NCBI RefSeq assembly: GCF_001570945.1
Contig: NZ_BCSQ01000013.1
Location: 1 to 60,441, forward strand
Length of the DNA stretch: 60,441 nt
From: Janibacter anophelis NBRC 107843
Lineage (GTDB): Bacteria; Actinomycetota; Actinomycetes; Actinomycetales; Dermatophilaceae
Direction: 5' to 3'
Under the pieces are notes generated by a model. The model was not told the DNA's origin. It ran no database searches and saw nothing but the letters and a program-made list of their open reading frames with translations. Positions 12,109 to 21,395 of the stretch are shown here, one piece after another (position 1 is the first letter of the stretch; each line of letters begins with the position of its first letter). The translations under genes were made by a program, and so were the position numbers.

Positions 12109-13614
12109 AGGGTTGAGGGCCGGTCGGCCGAAGCCCTTGGGCGCCACCCCCGACCGCCGCGCGAGCCACAGCAGGATCGCCGTCATGACCGCGGTGGCGA
12201 GGACGCCCAGCCCGGCGCTGCCGGCGGTGCTCGTCGTCTCCTCCGTGACGTAGGCGTCCTGGATGCCGCCGAGCAGCGTCAGCCCGATGGTGATGACGAG
12301 GTTGTTGACGACGTGCAGCACGATCGCCGCCTCGAGACCGCCCGTGCGCCACGTGAGGTAGCAGCAGGCGATCGCCATGCCGCCCAGGTCGAGCAGGATC
12401 CACGGGTCGAGCGAGGTGTGCGCCAGGGCGAAGGTCGCCGCCGACAGCACGGTGCTCACGACGAGGGCGAGCACGGGGCGCCCGATCCACGCGCCGACGC
12501 CCTGCATGAGCCCCCCGCGGAAGGCGACCTCCTCGCCCGCCGCCTGCAGGGGAGTGGTGAGCAGGGTGATGAGCAGCAGCCACCCCCAGTGCTCGGGCCG
12601 GGCCGTCGGCTGCTCACCGGAGAGGAGCCACGCGAGGGCGAGGTAGGCGCCCCACACGAGGGTCGTGACGAGTGTCGCGCGCAGCAGCCAGCCCCACCGG
12701 ATGCGTCCGGTGACCGACCACACCTTGCCCATCGGCCGCCAGTGGCCCACGCGGGTCGCAACGAGCGTGGCCGGGATGAGCCCGGCGAGCATGAGGTTGC
12801 CGATGAGCATCGTCACCGGGTCGGTGGGGTCGATCGCGGCAGTGTCCGTGGTCTCGAGCAGCGACGGGTCGAGGACGACCCAGACGATGCTGAGGAACAT
12901 CGAGATCGCGAAGAAGGTCCCCAGCCCCGCGGCCAGGGCGAGCAGCGGCCGCCACCAGCGGTAGCGGGCAGTGCGCATCTGGTGCAGGTAGCTGCGCGGC
13001 TCGTCGTCGGCGAAGGGGGCGAAGGAGGGGCCTGCGGTGGGTGCCGCAGCCGGCTCGGGCAGATGTCGAGACGTCGCGCGACGACGGGCCGCGTCGATGA
13101 AGTCCACGAGCAGCGGGTGCAGTCCTGCGTCCGTGGCCAGTGGGTGGTCGACGAGCGCGGCGAAGGGAGAGCCCGCGGCTGTGATGACGGCGGGCATGTC
13201 GTCGCGGTGGGCCTGGGCGAACCACGCCGTGCCTACGGGGGTCACGTACTCCAGCCCGGTGCGGGCATCGGCGGCCGCACCGGGCAGCTCTCGCGGGGTG
13301 TGGCCGAGCATGGTGGCCAGTCGGCTGCCGGGCACGGCGGTGACGAAGGGGCTCCCCCCTTGACTCCCGCCCAACGGGCCCACGAAGGGGATCCCCAGGT
13401 GCAGGGCCCAGCTGATCGTGGCGTCGTGGGCCGTCGGGTCACCGCTCGCGGGCGGCGTGAGCAGCCACAGGCCGTCGAGATCGACGGTCGGTGCCGACCC
13501 GGTGGGCAATTGGTGGAGCTGCGCATCGGGCGCCAGCGCCTGCAGGGCCCGTCGCGCGTGGGCGGTGCCGGCCCAGTTCGGATCACCAACGAGGGCAAGA
13601 CGCAGGCCGGTCAT
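12097..13614 (-). CDS. CPBP (CAAX/Abi-type) intramembrane protease fused to an amidotransferase-like N-terminal domain
   Basis: A 505-aa protein of two parts. Residues about 1-200 begin LRLALVGDPNWAGTAHARRA and contain LDGLWLLTPPASGDPTAHDA and IPFVGPLGG; this resembles the CTP-synthase-related glutamine amidotransferase fold, but the position of the nucleophilic Cys reads PLGGS, so it is probably catalytically dead. Residues about 240-505 form several membrane segments with the CPBP protease motifs GEEVAFRGG (Glu near 360, Arg near 364), HTSLD (His near 397) and HVVNN (His near 433). The ATG at 13614 has a -10-like box seven bases upstream. The function of the fusion is unknown; the domain calls come from motif reading only. 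Confidence 0.8.
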   Translation of the reverse strand: MTGLRLALVGDPNWAGTAHARRALQALAPDAQLHQLPTGSAPTVDLDGLWLLTPPASGDPTAHDATISWALHLGIPFVGPLGGSQGGSPFVTAVPGSRLATMLGHTPRELPGAAADARTGLEYVTPVGTAWFAQAHRDDMPAVITAAGSPFAALVDHPLATDAGLHPLLVDFIDAARRRATSRHLPEPAAAPTAGPSFAPFADDEPRSYLHQMRTARYRWWRPLLALAAGLGTFFAISMFLSIVWVVLDPSLLETTDTAAIDPTDPVTMLIGNLMLAGLIPATLVATRVGHWRPMGKVWSVTGRIRWGWLLRATLVTTLVWGAYLALAWLLSGEQPTARPEHWGWLLLITLLTTPLQAAGEEVAFRGGLMQGVGAWIGRPVLALVVSTVLSAATFALAHTSLDPWILLDLGGMAIACCYLTWRTGGLEAAIVLHVVNNLVITIGLTLLGGIQDAYVTEETTSTAGSAGLGVLATAVMTAILLWLARRSGVAPKGFGRPALNPESR

Positions 13615-13621
13615 GGCTGCG

Positions 13622-13627
13622 ATGGTA
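13622..13627 (-). promoter_or_regulatory. -10 box of a probable leaderless transcript (CPBP gene)
   Basis: On the minus strand TACCAT lies seven bases before the ATG at 13614, so transcription should start at or next to the start codon. No Shine-Dalgarno is seen. Confidence 0.5.
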
Positions 13628-13675
13628 CGGGCCTTGCGCGACGGGGTCCGTGGGTGGGCACCACCCACGCACGTC

Positions 13676-15370
13676 TCACCCGGCCCGGTCGCCGCCTGAG
13701 CCCACGGTGGTGGGCTCGCCCTCCTCCTCCGCCACGGGCGTCGCCGCGGTGATCTCACCGCGGTCCATGGCGTCCCGGCCGGCAGCGACCGCCTCCTCGG
13801 GAACTCCCTTGACCTTCGTGACGAACTGCAGATTCTCCTTGCGCAGCGCCACGACGAAGCTGATCCCAGCGAGGAACATCAAGGTGAACATTGGCAATCC
13901 GACCACGGTGATCACCTGTTGCAGTGCGTTCAGGCCCTCGTCGCCGGCCAGGACGATGAGCAGTGCGGCGAGCACGCCCTCACTGACCCCCCAGAAGACG
14001 CGCTGACGCGTGGGGCCGGGATCGCCGTCGCCGGTGCAGAGCATGTCGACGACGAGCGATGCGGAGTCGGAGCTCGTCGCGAAGAAGATCGCGACGATGA
14101 CCACGGCGAAGCCCTGCATGAAGGTCGTCAGCGGGTAGTTCTCGAAGAAGGCGAACATCGACAGGGGGACCGACTCGGCGACCGCCGCGGAGATCGGGCC
14201 CTCTTGGCCGTCCATGCCGTCGATGCGCAAGGCGGACCAGCCGAAGGTGACGAACCAGATGATCGTGAAGATCGTTGGTGCGAAGAGCACACCGAGGACG
14301 AACTCGCGGACCGTGCGTCCCTTGGAGATGCGGGCGAGGAAGATCCCCATGAAGGGGGCCCAGCTGACCGTCCACGCCCAGTAGAAGACGGTCCAGCCGC
14401 CCTGCCAGCCCCAGCCCTCGTCCTTGGTGACATCGGCCATCGCGTCGTTCCAGAGCATCAGGCCTGGCAGCGCGGAGACGAAGTTGCCCGTCGTCTCGAA
14501 GATCTGGCGGAGGAGGAAAAGGGTCATCCCTCCGGCGAGGAAGACGAAGATCATCATCACGATCGCCATGCCGATGTTGATGTTCGACAGCAGCTTCACG
14601 CCCTTGTCCAGACCTCGGACGATCGAGGTCACCGCGACCGTCGTCAGGACGATGATGATGGCCACCTGCAGGGTCGTGTCGTTCGCCCACCCGAAGAGCT
14701 CGTTCAGACCGGCACCGATCTGGGAGGTGCCCAGACCGATGGAGACAGCGACACCGAAGAGGGTGCCGAGGATGGCGAGGATGTCGATGGCGCGACCGAT
14801 CGGTCCGTAGATGCCCTCCTTGAGGAAGGGGTAGAAGACGGAACTCACCCGGACCGGGAGCTCGTAGCGGTGGATGAAGTAGGCGAAGGCCAGGCCCGGC
14901 AGGCAGAAGATCGCCCAGGTGTGCAGGCTCAGGTGGTAGAGCGCGAAGTTCATGCCGTCGGTGGCCGCCTCGGCCGTGTACGGATCGACCCCGGCCCGCG
15001 GCGGATTGGAGAAGTGGGAGATCGGCTCCGCGACGCCCCAGAACATCAGGATGGTGCCGATGCCACCGGCGAAGAGCATGGCGAACCACGAGAGGAAGCT
15101 GTACTGCGGGGGTTCGTCCTTGCGTCCGAGCTGGACGCCCCCGTAGGGACTGAATGCCACAGCGAGAAGGATGACCAGCCAGGCGGTGACCCCGAAGATG
15201 AAGTACCAGCCGAGGTTGGTGACGATCCATTCACGGCCGGCGCCGAAGGAGCTGTTCAACTCGTCGGGGAAGAGCAGCAGGACCACGAGGAAGAGAATCA
15301 TCAACCCGGCCGAGACGAAGAAGATGGTCGGTTGGGTCCGCAGGCCCAGGCGGCGAGCCAGTGCGTCCAT
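13676..15370 (-). CDS. BCCT family transporter (betaine/choline/carnitine type)
   Basis: A 564-aa membrane protein with about 12 hydrophobic segments. The family signature is GWTVFYWAWTVSWAPFMGIF followed by LARISKGRTVREF; the glycine-rich substrate and sodium region FAGGIGTILMFWGVAEPISH is also present. BCCT proteins take up quaternary-ammonium osmolytes driven by sodium or proton gradients. The C-terminal 60 residues are hydrophilic and Glu-rich, a place where osmosensing regions occur in relatives such as BetP, though the sequence here does not prove sensing. Substrate cannot be fixed from sequence. It lies upstream of the CPBP gene on the same strand, 61 bases apart. Confidence 0.92.
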   Translation of the reverse strand: MDALARRLGLRTQPTIFFVSAGLMILFLVVLLLFPDELNSSFGAGREWIVTNLGWYFIFGVTAWLVILLAVAFSPYGGVQLGRKDEPPQYSFLSWFAMLFAGGIGTILMFWGVAEPISHFSNPPRAGVDPYTAEAATDGMNFALYHLSLHTWAIFCLPGLAFAYFIHRYELPVRVSSVFYPFLKEGIYGPIGRAIDILAILGTLFGVAVSIGLGTSQIGAGLNELFGWANDTTLQVAIIIVLTTVAVTSIVRGLDKGVKLLSNINIGMAIVMMIFVFLAGGMTLFLLRQIFETTGNFVSALPGLMLWNDAMADVTKDEGWGWQGGWTVFYWAWTVSWAPFMGIFLARISKGRTVREFVLGVLFAPTIFTIIWFVTFGWSALRIDGMDGQEGPISAAVAESVPLSMFAFFENYPLTTFMQGFAVVIVAIFFATSSDSASLVVDMLCTGDGDPGPTRQRVFWGVSEGVLAALLIVLAGDEGLNALQQVITVVGLPMFTLMFLAGISFVVALRKENLQFVTKVKGVPEEAVAAGRDAMDRGEITAATPVAEEEGEPTTVGSGGDRAG

Positions 15371-15639
15371 GTCGCTGTCCTTCCGCTCACGTCCGAGGCG
15401 GTGAGCGCCCCGGGCTGCTTCCTGTGATGTGGGTCATGCCCTGCGCTCCCGAGTGTTGCAGTCGACGGCCCGCCGTGGGGTTCCCCGACTGATCGGATTT
15501 CCCCGCACGTGCGTGTGTGCCGTAGTCTTGACTGTCGGTCACGTGTGTACTGCCTTCCCTGCATCCGGGGAGGCACGTTCGTGCGTGCCGCCCACGGTCG
15601 CTTCCACCCAGGAGGTGACCACCAACGGATTGAGAGGGT

Positions 15640-15861
15640 ATGGCCAAGAAGGACGGTGTCATCGAGGTCGAGGGCACGATCGTCGAAGCGCTCCCGAACG
15701 CAATGTTCCGGGTCGAGCTGACCAACGGTCACAAGGTTCTCGCCCACATCTCGGGCAAGATGCGGCAGCACTACATCCGGATCCTCCCCGAGGACAAGGT
15801 TGTCGTGGAGCTCAGCCCGTACGACCTGACCCGCGGCCGGATCGTCTTCCGTTACCGCTGA
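15640..15861 (+). CDS. infA: Translation initiation factor IF-1
   Basis: A 73-aa single OB-fold protein, [20 protein letters not shown] at the start and RGRIVFRYR at the end, identical in layout to IF-1 throughout actinobacteria. It binds the ribosomal A site during initiation. About 270 bases separate it from the divergent BCCT gene; this gap should contain the promoter for the infA-rpmJ-rpsM-rpsK-rpsD run. A TTGACT hexamer at 15528-15533 is a possible -35 element, but no matching -10 is convincing. Confidence 0.97.
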   Translation: MAKKDGVIEVEGTIVEALPNAMFRVELTNGHKVLAHISGKMRQHYIRILPEDKVVVELSPYDLTRGRIVFRYR

Positions 15862-15966
15862 TCGAGGCGGTCGCCGCGTGCCGGCGCCCGACGAGTGAAG
15901 CACCCACAGCACGACCCGTCGCCCCGACCTGGGTGACGGGACAGATCGAGCAGATGCGAGACGGCA

Positions 15967-16080
15967 ATGAAGGTTCAGCCGAGCGTCAAGAAGATCTGCG
16001 ACAAGTGCAAGGTGATCCGCCGCAACGGTCGGGTCATGGTGATCTGCGAGAACCTGCGCCACAAGCAGCGCCAGGGCTGA
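15967..16080 (+). CDS. rpmJ: 50S ribosomal protein L36
   Basis: A 37-aa protein, [20 protein letters not shown] and then a C-terminal zinc-ribbon half with [11 protein letters not shown]. The zinc ligands are three Cys and one His (CDKC, then C and H), so this is the zinc-dependent form. It lies between infA and rpsM as in most bacteria. The following 227-base spacer to rpsM is GC-rich with several small inverted repeats but no recognisable gene. Confidence 0.95.
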   Translation: MKVQPSVKKICDKCKVIRRNGRVMVICENLRHKQRQG

Positions 16081-16307
16081 TCGCGTCCACCAGGACCGAC
16101 TGAACGGCGAGGAACCTCGGCCTGTCGCCGGATCCTCGAGCAACGCCAACTGAAAATCACGCACCACCCGGCCCTCGCCCCCTTCGTGGAGCGAGACGTC
16201 ACCCCCGGCTCGGAGGCCGGGGACCGAGCGGCCCGCAGACCTTGCGGGGACCACCGCCGGACCGGTGGTGCACCAGACCTCCGAGAACATGAGAAGGAAG
16301 CCATCAC

Positions 16308-16679
16308 ATGGCACGACTTGTTGGAGTCGACCTGCCGCGCGAGAAGCGCGCCGAGGTCGCCCTGACCTACATCTTCGGTGTGGGACGTACGACCGCACAG
16401 CAGGCCCTCGCCGCCACCGGCGTGGACCCGAGCATCCGCGTGAAGGACCTGGACGACGACCAGCTCGTCGCCCTCCGCGACTACCTCGAGGCGAACGTCA
16501 AGCTCGAGGGTGACCTCCGTCGCGAGGTCGCTGCCGACATCCGCCGCAAGGTCGAGATCGGCACCTACGAGGGTCTGCGGCACCGCCGCGGTCTCCCGGT
16601 CCGCGGTCAGCGCACCAAGACCAACGCCCGGACCCGCAAGGGCCCGAAGCGCACCGTCGCAGGCAAGAAGAAGGCCTGA
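16308..16679 (+). CDS. rpsM: 30S ribosomal protein S13
   Basis: A 123-aa S13 starting [20 protein letters not shown]. The helix-hairpin-helix region, [20 protein letters not shown] and the basic tail [13 protein letters not shown] are typical. S13 sits in the head of the small subunit and contacts the P-site tRNA and L5. A Shine-Dalgarno-like AGAAGGAAG lies upstream of the ATG. Confidence 0.97.
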   Translation: MARLVGVDLPREKRAEVALTYIFGVGRTTAQQALAATGVDPSIRVKDLDDDQLVALRDYLEANVKLEGDLRREVAADIRRKVEIGTYEGLRHRRGLPVRGQRTKTNARTRKGPKRTVAGKKKA

Positions 16680-16754
16680 CACACCACGGCATCACGTGCC
16701 GGCCTCGCGCTGGCCGCGTGATCACCACACACCGAAGAACTTCGTAGGAGAAAC

Positions 16755-17153
16755 ATGCCCCCCAAGACCCGTTCCGGCGCCAAGGTGCGCCGCAAGGTCA
16801 AGAAGAACGTTGCCGTGGGCCAGGCCCACATCAAGAGCACGTTCAACAACACGATCATCTCGATCACCGACCCCACCGGTGCCGTGATCTCCTGGGCCTC
16901 CGCGGGCCAGGTCGGCTTCAAGGGGTCGCGCAAGTCCACCCCGTACGCCGCCCAGATGGCTGCCGAGGCCGCCGCCCGCCGCGCCATGGAGCACGGCATG
17001 AAGAAGGTCGACGTCTTCGTCAAGGGCCCGGGTTCCGGTCGCGAGACCGCCATCCGCTCCCTGACCGCCGCCGGCCTCGAGGTCGGCGCGATCCAGGACG
17101 TCACGCCCAGCCCGCACAACGGTGTCCGCCCGCCCAAGCGCCGTCGCGTCTGA
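16755..17153 (+). CDS. rpsK: 30S ribosomal protein S11
   Basis: A 132-aa S11 with [20 protein letters not shown] near the N-terminus and the C-terminal signature [19 protein letters not shown]11 lines the mRNA exit path on the small-subunit platform. It is preceded by GTAGGAGAA, a good ribosome binding site, and followed 30 bases later by rpsD. Confidence 0.97.
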   Translation: MPPKTRSGAKVRRKVKKNVAVGQAHIKSTFNNTIISITDPTGAVISWASAGQVGFKGSRKSTPYAAQMAAEAAARRAMEHGMKKVDVFVKGPGSGRETAIRSLTAAGLEVGAIQDVTPSPHNGVRPPKRRRV

Positions 17154-17183
17154 GCAGCAGAGATACGGGAGATTCGATAACAC

Positions 17184-17792
17184 ATGGCTCGTTACACCGG
17201 CCCCATCACCAAGAAGTCCCGCCGCCTCAAGCTCGACCTCGTCGGCGGCGACAAGAACTTCGAGCTCCGTCCCTTCCCGCCGGGCCAGCACGGCCGCCGG
17301 CGGATCCAGGAGAAGGAGTACCTGACCCAGCTGCAGGAGAAGCAGAAGGCCCGCTTCACCTACGGCGTCATGGAGAAGCAGTTCGTCCGGTACTACAAGG
17401 AGGCGGCCAACCGCCCCGGTCAGACCGGTCACAACCTGCTGATCATCCTCGAGTCGCGCCTCGACAACGTCATCTACCGTGCCGGCCTGGCCCGCACGCG
17501 TCGTCAGGCTCGTCAGCTCGTCACGCACGGCCACTTCGAGATCAACGGCGTGCGCACCGACGTGCCCAGCGCCCGCGTCTCGCAGTACGACATCATCACC
17601 GTGCGCAAGCAGTCGGTCGAGGCCTTCCCGATCCAGCTGGCTCGTGAGACCTTCGGCGAGCGTCCGATCCCGGCGTGGCTGCACGTCGTCCCGGGCAGCC
17701 TGAAGATCCTCGTCCACCAGCTGCCGACGCGTGAGCAGATCGACACCCAGCTCACCGAGCAGCTGATCGTCGAGCTCTACTCCAAGAACTGA
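17184..17792 (+). CDS. rpsD: 30S ribosomal protein S4
   Basis: A 202-aa S4 with the S4 RNA-binding domain ESRLDNVIYRAGLARTRRQA near residue 92. The N-terminus lacks the cysteine zinc cluster, so it is the zinc-independent form normal in actinobacteria. S4 nucleates small-subunit assembly and is often an autoregulator of its operon. A 12-bp hairpin follows its stop, before rpoA. Confidence 0.97.
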   Translation: MARYTGPITKKSRRLKLDLVGGDKNFELRPFPPGQHGRRRIQEKEYLTQLQEKQKARFTYGVMEKQFVRYYKEAANRPGQTGHNLLIILESRLDNVIYRAGLARTRRQARQLVTHGHFEINGVRTDVPSARVSQYDIITVRKQSVEAFPIQLARETFGERPIPAWLHVVPGSLKILVHQLPTREQIDTQLTEQLIVELYSKN

Positions 17793-17807
17793 TCCAGTTC
17801 GACTGAG

Positions 17808-17839
17808 GGTGGCTCCCGCGGACCGATGCGGGAGCCACC
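17808..17839 (+). terminator. Hairpin between rpsD and rpoA
   Basis: A perfect 12-bp stem, GGTGGCTCCCGC at 17808-17819 pairing with 17828-17839, closes an 8-base loop. No T-tract follows. It may attenuate rather than stop read-through into rpoA, which otherwise would need its own promoter in the next 70 bases. Confidence 0.65.
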
Positions 17840-17908
17840 GTCGGGGTCACGCCCCGACACCTTCACGAGGCGTCATATAGCGGTCGCCCGTGGGAAGGAA
17901 GAATCACC

Positions 17909-18943
17909 GTGCTCATCGCACAGCGCCCGAACCTCAGCGAAGAGGTCATCGCCGACAACCGCTCGCGGTTCGTCATCGAGCCCCTCGAGCCCGGCTTCGG
18001 CTACACCATCGGCAACTCCCTGCGTCGCACCCTGCTCTCGAGCATCCCGGGCGCCTCGCTCACCTCGATCCGGATCGACGGCGTGCTCCACGAGTTCTCC
18101 ACGATCCCCGGGGTCAAGGAGGACGTCACCGAGATCATCCTCAACATCAAGTCCCTCGTCGTCTCCAGCGAGAACGACGAGCCGGTCGTGATGTACCTGC
18201 GCAAGTCGGGTGCCGGCGCGGTCACCGCCGCCGACATCAACCCCCCGGCCGGTGTCGAGGTCCACAACCCGGACCTGCACATCGCGACGCTCAACGACAA
18301 GGGCTCCATCGAGATGGAGCTGACCGTCGAGCGTGGCCGTGGCTACGTCTCCGCGCAGCAGAACAAGTCCGGTGACCAGGAGATCGGTCGCATCCCGGTC
18401 GACTCGATCTACTCGCCCGTGCTGGCCGTGACCTACAAGGTCGAGGCGACCCGTGTCGAGCAGCGCACCGACTTCGACCGCCTCGTCGTCGACGTCGAGA
18501 CCAAGAGCTCGATCGCCCCGCGCGACGCGCTGGCCTCCGCCGGCAAGACGCTCGTCGAGCTCTTCGGCCTGGCCCGTGAGCTCAACGTCGAGGCCGAGGG
18601 CATCGACATGGGCCCGTCGCCGACCGACGCCGCGATCGCTGCCGACCTGGCGCTGCCGATCGAGGACCTGGACCTGACCGTCCGCTCCTACAACTGCCTC
18701 AAGCGCGAGGGCATCCACACCGTGGGTGAGCTCGTCGGGCGCAGCGAGGCCGACCTGCTCGACATCCGCAACTTCGGTGCGAAGTCGATCGACGAGGTCA
18801 AGGCCAAGCTGCACGAGATGGACCTGGCGCTCAAGGACAGCCCGCCCGGGTTCGACCCGACCGCGATCCCCGGCTACGGCGAGGACGACTACGACGAGTC
18901 CGGCGACGAGGACGCCTCGTTCGCCGAGGACGAGCAGCTCTGA
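17909..18943 (+). CDS. rpoA: DNA-directed RNA polymerase subunit alpha
   Basis: A 344-aa alpha subunit. The N-terminal assembly domain carries [20 protein letters not shown] near residue 25, and the C-terminal DNA- and activator-binding domain contains [20 protein letters not shown] near residue 255. A linker and an acidic tail ([20 protein letters not shown]) are typical of actinobacteria. The GTG start at 17909 is preceded by GGAAGGAAG. It is followed by rplQ after 60 bases. Confidence 0.97.
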   Translation: MLIAQRPNLSEEVIADNRSRFVIEPLEPGFGYTIGNSLRRTLLSSIPGASLTSIRIDGVLHEFSTIPGVKEDVTEIILNIKSLVVSSENDEPVVMYLRKSGAGAVTAADINPPAGVEVHNPDLHIATLNDKGSIEMELTVERGRGYVSAQQNKSGDQEIGRIPVDSIYSPVLAVTYKVEATRVEQRTDFDRLVVDVETKSSIAPRDALASAGKTLVELFGLARELNVEAEGIDMGPSPTDAAIAADLALPIEDLDLTVRSYNCLKREGIHTVGELVGRSEADLLDIRNFGAKSIDEVKAKLHEMDLALKDSPPGFDPTAIPGYGEDDYDESGDEDASFAEDEQL

Positions 18944-19003
18944 CCCACCGCTTCACGACCTGACCGCTGACGCGGTGAGGTCAGAACTTCCAAGGAGAAC
19001 ACC

Positions 19004-19747
19004 ATGCCCACCCCCACCAAGGGACCCCGTATCGGTGGCGGCCCGGCTCACGAGCGCCTCATCCTCGCGAACCTGGCCACCGCGCTCTTCGAGCACGACC
19101 AGATCACCACGACGCAGGCCAAGGCCAAGCGGCTGCGTCCGCTGGCCGAGCGGCTGATCACCTTCGCCAAGCGCGGTGACCTGCACGCCCGCCGCAAGGT
19201 CATGACCACGGTCACCGACAAGAGCGTCGTCCACCGTCTCTTCGTCGAGATCGCCCCCGACATGGCCGACCGCCAGGGTGGCTACACCCGGATCACCAAA
19301 ATCGCGCCGCGCAAGGGCGACAACGCCCCCATGTGCGTCATCGAGCTCGTGCGTGAGCCGGTCAACGCCAAGCCGAAGCGCGCCGTCGTCGCCGAGGCCG
19401 AGGCCGCCACCGCGCGCTCGGCCAAGGACGCCGACGCCGAGGCTCCCACCGAGTCCGAGGGCACGCTCGACGCCATCGACACCGACGAGACCACCGAGGC
19501 CACCGCTCCCGCGGCGGCCGCGGACCTGCCCGAGGGCGCCGTCGCGCCGCTCGAGGACGGTGCCGCCCCGAGCGAGGACTACACGGTCAAGGGCAACCTC
19601 GACTCGATGAAGTACCACGTCCCGGGCTCGCAGTGGTTCGACGCCACCATCGCCGAGGTCTGGTTCAAGACCGCCGACGAGGCCAAGGCGGCCGGCTTCG
19701 AGCCGGCCGGTGGCGAGGCCAAGCAGCAGGTCGAGGACGAGGCCTGA
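19004..19747 (+). CDS. rplQ: 50S ribosomal protein L17 with a long C-terminal extra domain
   Basis: The first 120 residues are a standard L17 ([20 protein letters not shown], with RVT-type basic core). The protein then continues for about 125 residues that L17 of E. coli (127 aa) lacks: an Ala/Glu-rich linker followed by a compact module reading [20 protein letters not shown] and then [20 protein letters not shown]. That module resembles the small sunset-type domain found at the ends of some secreted nucleases. The resemblance is from memory of its VKGN, YHxPGS and AxAAGF pattern and has not been searched. L17 lies near the polypeptide exit, so the extra domain would be on the ribosome surface. 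Confidence 0.93.
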   Translation: MPTPTKGPRIGGGPAHERLILANLATALFEHDQITTTQAKAKRLRPLAERLITFAKRGDLHARRKVMTTVTDKSVVHRLFVEIAPDMADRQGGYTRITKIAPRKGDNAPMCVIELVREPVNAKPKRAVVAEAEAATARSAKDADAEAPTESEGTLDAIDTDETTEATAPAAAADLPEGAVAPLEDGAAPSEDYTVKGNLDSMKYHVPGSQWFDATIAEVWFKTADEAKAAGFEPAGGEAKQQVEDEA

Positions 19748-19765
19748 GCCGGGTCCCTGCCTGAC

Positions 19766-19802
19766 CGAAGGCGCCGCACCCCTATCGGGTGCGGCGCCTT
19801 CG
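19766..19802 (+). terminator. Terminator hairpin after rplQ
   Basis: A perfect 16-bp stem (19766-19781 with 19787-19802) closes a 5-base loop CTATC. It ends the rpoA-rplQ transcript; truA follows with its own -10 box. Confidence 0.8.
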
Positions 19803-19837
19803 TCGTCCCCACGGGAGGGCGAAGGGGGTCCCTCACC

Positions 19838-19843
19838 TACGCT
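19838..19843 (+). promoter_or_regulatory. -10 box of a probable leaderless transcript (truA)
   Basis: TACGCT lies seven bases before the truA ATG at 19851, so the transcript should begin at or beside the start codon. No Shine-Dalgarno is present. Confidence 0.55.
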
Positions 19844-19850
19844 GGCCCGC

Positions 19851-20681
19851 ATGCGGCTGCGCCTCGACCTCGCCTATGACGGGACCGACTTCCACGGGTG
19901 GGCGGCGCAGCCCGGGCTGCGGACCGTCGAGGGAGAGCTCGCGGCCGCGGTGACGACGGTGCTGCGCCTGGACGAGCCGGCGCGGCTGACCGTCGCCGGG
20001 CGCACCGATGCAGGGGTGCACGCCGCCGGGCAGGTCGTCCACCTCGACCTCGAGCCCGAGGAGCTGGAGCGGGCCGTGGGCCACTCCGGTCGCCGCCCGG
20101 AGGAGGCGCTCGGGACGCGCCTGCGCGGGGTGCTGCCGGCCGACGTCGTCGTCCACCGCGTCACCCGGGCGCCCGAGGGATTCGACGCGCGCTTCTCGGC
20201 GCTGAGCCGGCGCTACCGCTACCTGGTCTGCGACGATCCGGCACGGCTGGACCCCCTTCGTCGTCGTGAGGTCGTGGCGTTGCGCTCGCCCCTGGACGTC
20301 GACGCGATGAATGCCGCGACGGCCCAGCTGCTCGGCCTGCGCAACTTCGCCGCCTTCTGCAAGAAGCGCGAAGGTGCCAGCACGACCCGCACCCTGCTGC
20401 GCTACGACTGGGAGCGCCGCGACGACGGGCTGCTCGAGGCGACCGTGCGCGCCGACGCGTTCTGCCACTCGATGGTGCGCGCACTCATCGGCGCGCTCGT
20501 GCCCGTGGGGGAGGGGCGACGCGGGGTCGACTTCCCCGTCGAGGTGCTCACGGGCCTGTCCCGCGACCCGCGGGTCAAGGTCATGCCCGCCCACGGGCTG
20601 TGCCTCGTCGAGGTCGAGTACCCCGCGGAGGGCGCCCTCGCGGCCCGGGCCGTCGAGGCGAGGGCCCGCCGCGAGGACTGA
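19851..20681 (+). CDS. truA: tRNA pseudouridine(38-40) synthase TruA
   Basis: A 276-aa enzyme that isomerises uridines 38-40 in the tRNA anticodon stem-loop. The opening MRLRLDLAYDGTDFHGWAAQ and the catalytic motif GRTDAGVHAAGQV (Asp near residue 52) are diagnostic, and the C-terminal half has LRNFAAFCKKREGASTTRTL and FCHSMVRALIGALV. The ATG at 19851 fits both the family start and the -10 box just upstream. The gene abuts the convergent lepB with no spacer: its stop ends at 20681 and the lepB stop begins at 20682. Confidence 0.95.
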   Translation: MRLRLDLAYDGTDFHGWAAQPGLRTVEGELAAAVTTVLRLDEPARLTVAGRTDAGVHAAGQVVHLDLEPEELERAVGHSGRRPEEALGTRLRGVLPADVVVHRVTRAPEGFDARFSALSRRYRYLVCDDPARLDPLRRREVVALRSPLDVDAMNAATAQLLGLRNFAAFCKKREGASTTRTLLRYDWERRDDGLLEATVRADAFCHSMVRALIGALVPVGEGRRGVDFPVEVLTGLSRDPRVKVMPAHGLCLVEVEYPAEGALAARAVEARARRED

Positions 20682-21371
20682 TCAGCTCCGCTCGGCCCCG
20701 CCCGGCGGCAGCGGCCACCAGCGCCAGCCGAGGGTGCCGACGACCTGGTCGGCACGCACGAACCGCACTGTGGCGCAGTCGCCCTCGACCTGACCGCGGC
20801 AGCCGGCGACCGAGTCGGAGCTGTTGGCCCGGTTGTCGCCGAGGACGAGGTAGGAGCCGTCGGGGACGGTGATCTCGGGGAAGCAGCGCTGGGACACACG
20901 CTCGTCGCACCCGTCGAAGGGCAGGTCGTTCGTGACGTACGGTTCCGCGATCGGTTCGCCGTCGACGAGGACGCGCCCCTGGTCGTCACAGCAGGTGACC
21001 GTCTCGCCGGGCAGGCCGATGACCCGTTTCACCGTGTGCGCGGTGTGGCTGGGGCCGGTGCCGAGCACGTCGCCGACGTAACGCAGGGCGTCGGTCACCG
21101 GATTGGGGTCGTCGAGACGCGCCGCCTCCCACGTGGCGCCGTGGCCGAAGACGACGACGTCGCCGCGCTCCAGCTGCTCGCCGTCGACACCGAGGACCTG
21201 CGCGAAGACCCGGTCGCCGGTCATGAGCGTCGGCTCCATCGACGCCGACGGGATGACGAAGGGGCGCACGAGCGTGTGCGTGATGACGGCGAGGACGGCG
21301 AAGGCGATGAGCACCCGCGCGACGACGCCGATCAGCCAGTGGCGCTCGTGGCGCTCTTCGGAGGAACTCAC
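20682..21371 (-). CDS. lepB: Signal peptidase I
   Basis: A 229-aa membrane-anchored serine protease that removes signal peptides. One N-terminal membrane helix (residues about 12-34) precedes the nucleophile motif PSASMEPTL (Ser44) and the general base in HTVKRVIGLPGE (Lys115); LGDNRANSSDS is the third conserved box. The GTG start at 21371 has a -10 box six bases upstream, so the message is probably leaderless. Convergent with truA without a gap. Confidence 0.95.
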   Translation of the reverse strand: MSSSEERHERHWLIGVVARVLIAFAVLAVITHTLVRPFVIPSASMEPTLMTGDRVFAQVLGVDGEQLERGDVVVFGHGATWEAARLDDPNPVTDALRYVGDVLGTGPSHTAHTVKRVIGLPGETVTCCDDQGRVLVDGEPIAEPYVTNDLPFDGCDERVSQRCFPEITVPDGSYLVLGDNRANSSDSVAGCRGQVEGDCATVRFVRADQVVGTLGWRWWPLPPGGAERS

Positions 21372-21377
21372 GGGTCC

Positions 21378-21383
21378 ACCCTA
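21378..21383 (-). promoter_or_regulatory. -10 box of a probable leaderless transcript (lepB)
   Basis: On the minus strand TAGGGT lies six bases before the lepB GTG at 21371. It falls in the 24-base gap after the ArsR-like gene. Confidence 0.5.
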
Positions 21384-21395
21384 GGTCGGTCGGGG

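Noticed and set aside
16081-16307. Small RNA gene in the rpmJ-rpsM spacer
   Set aside because: Several short inverted repeats occur, as expected at this GC content, but there is no promoter-hairpin-terminator arrangement.
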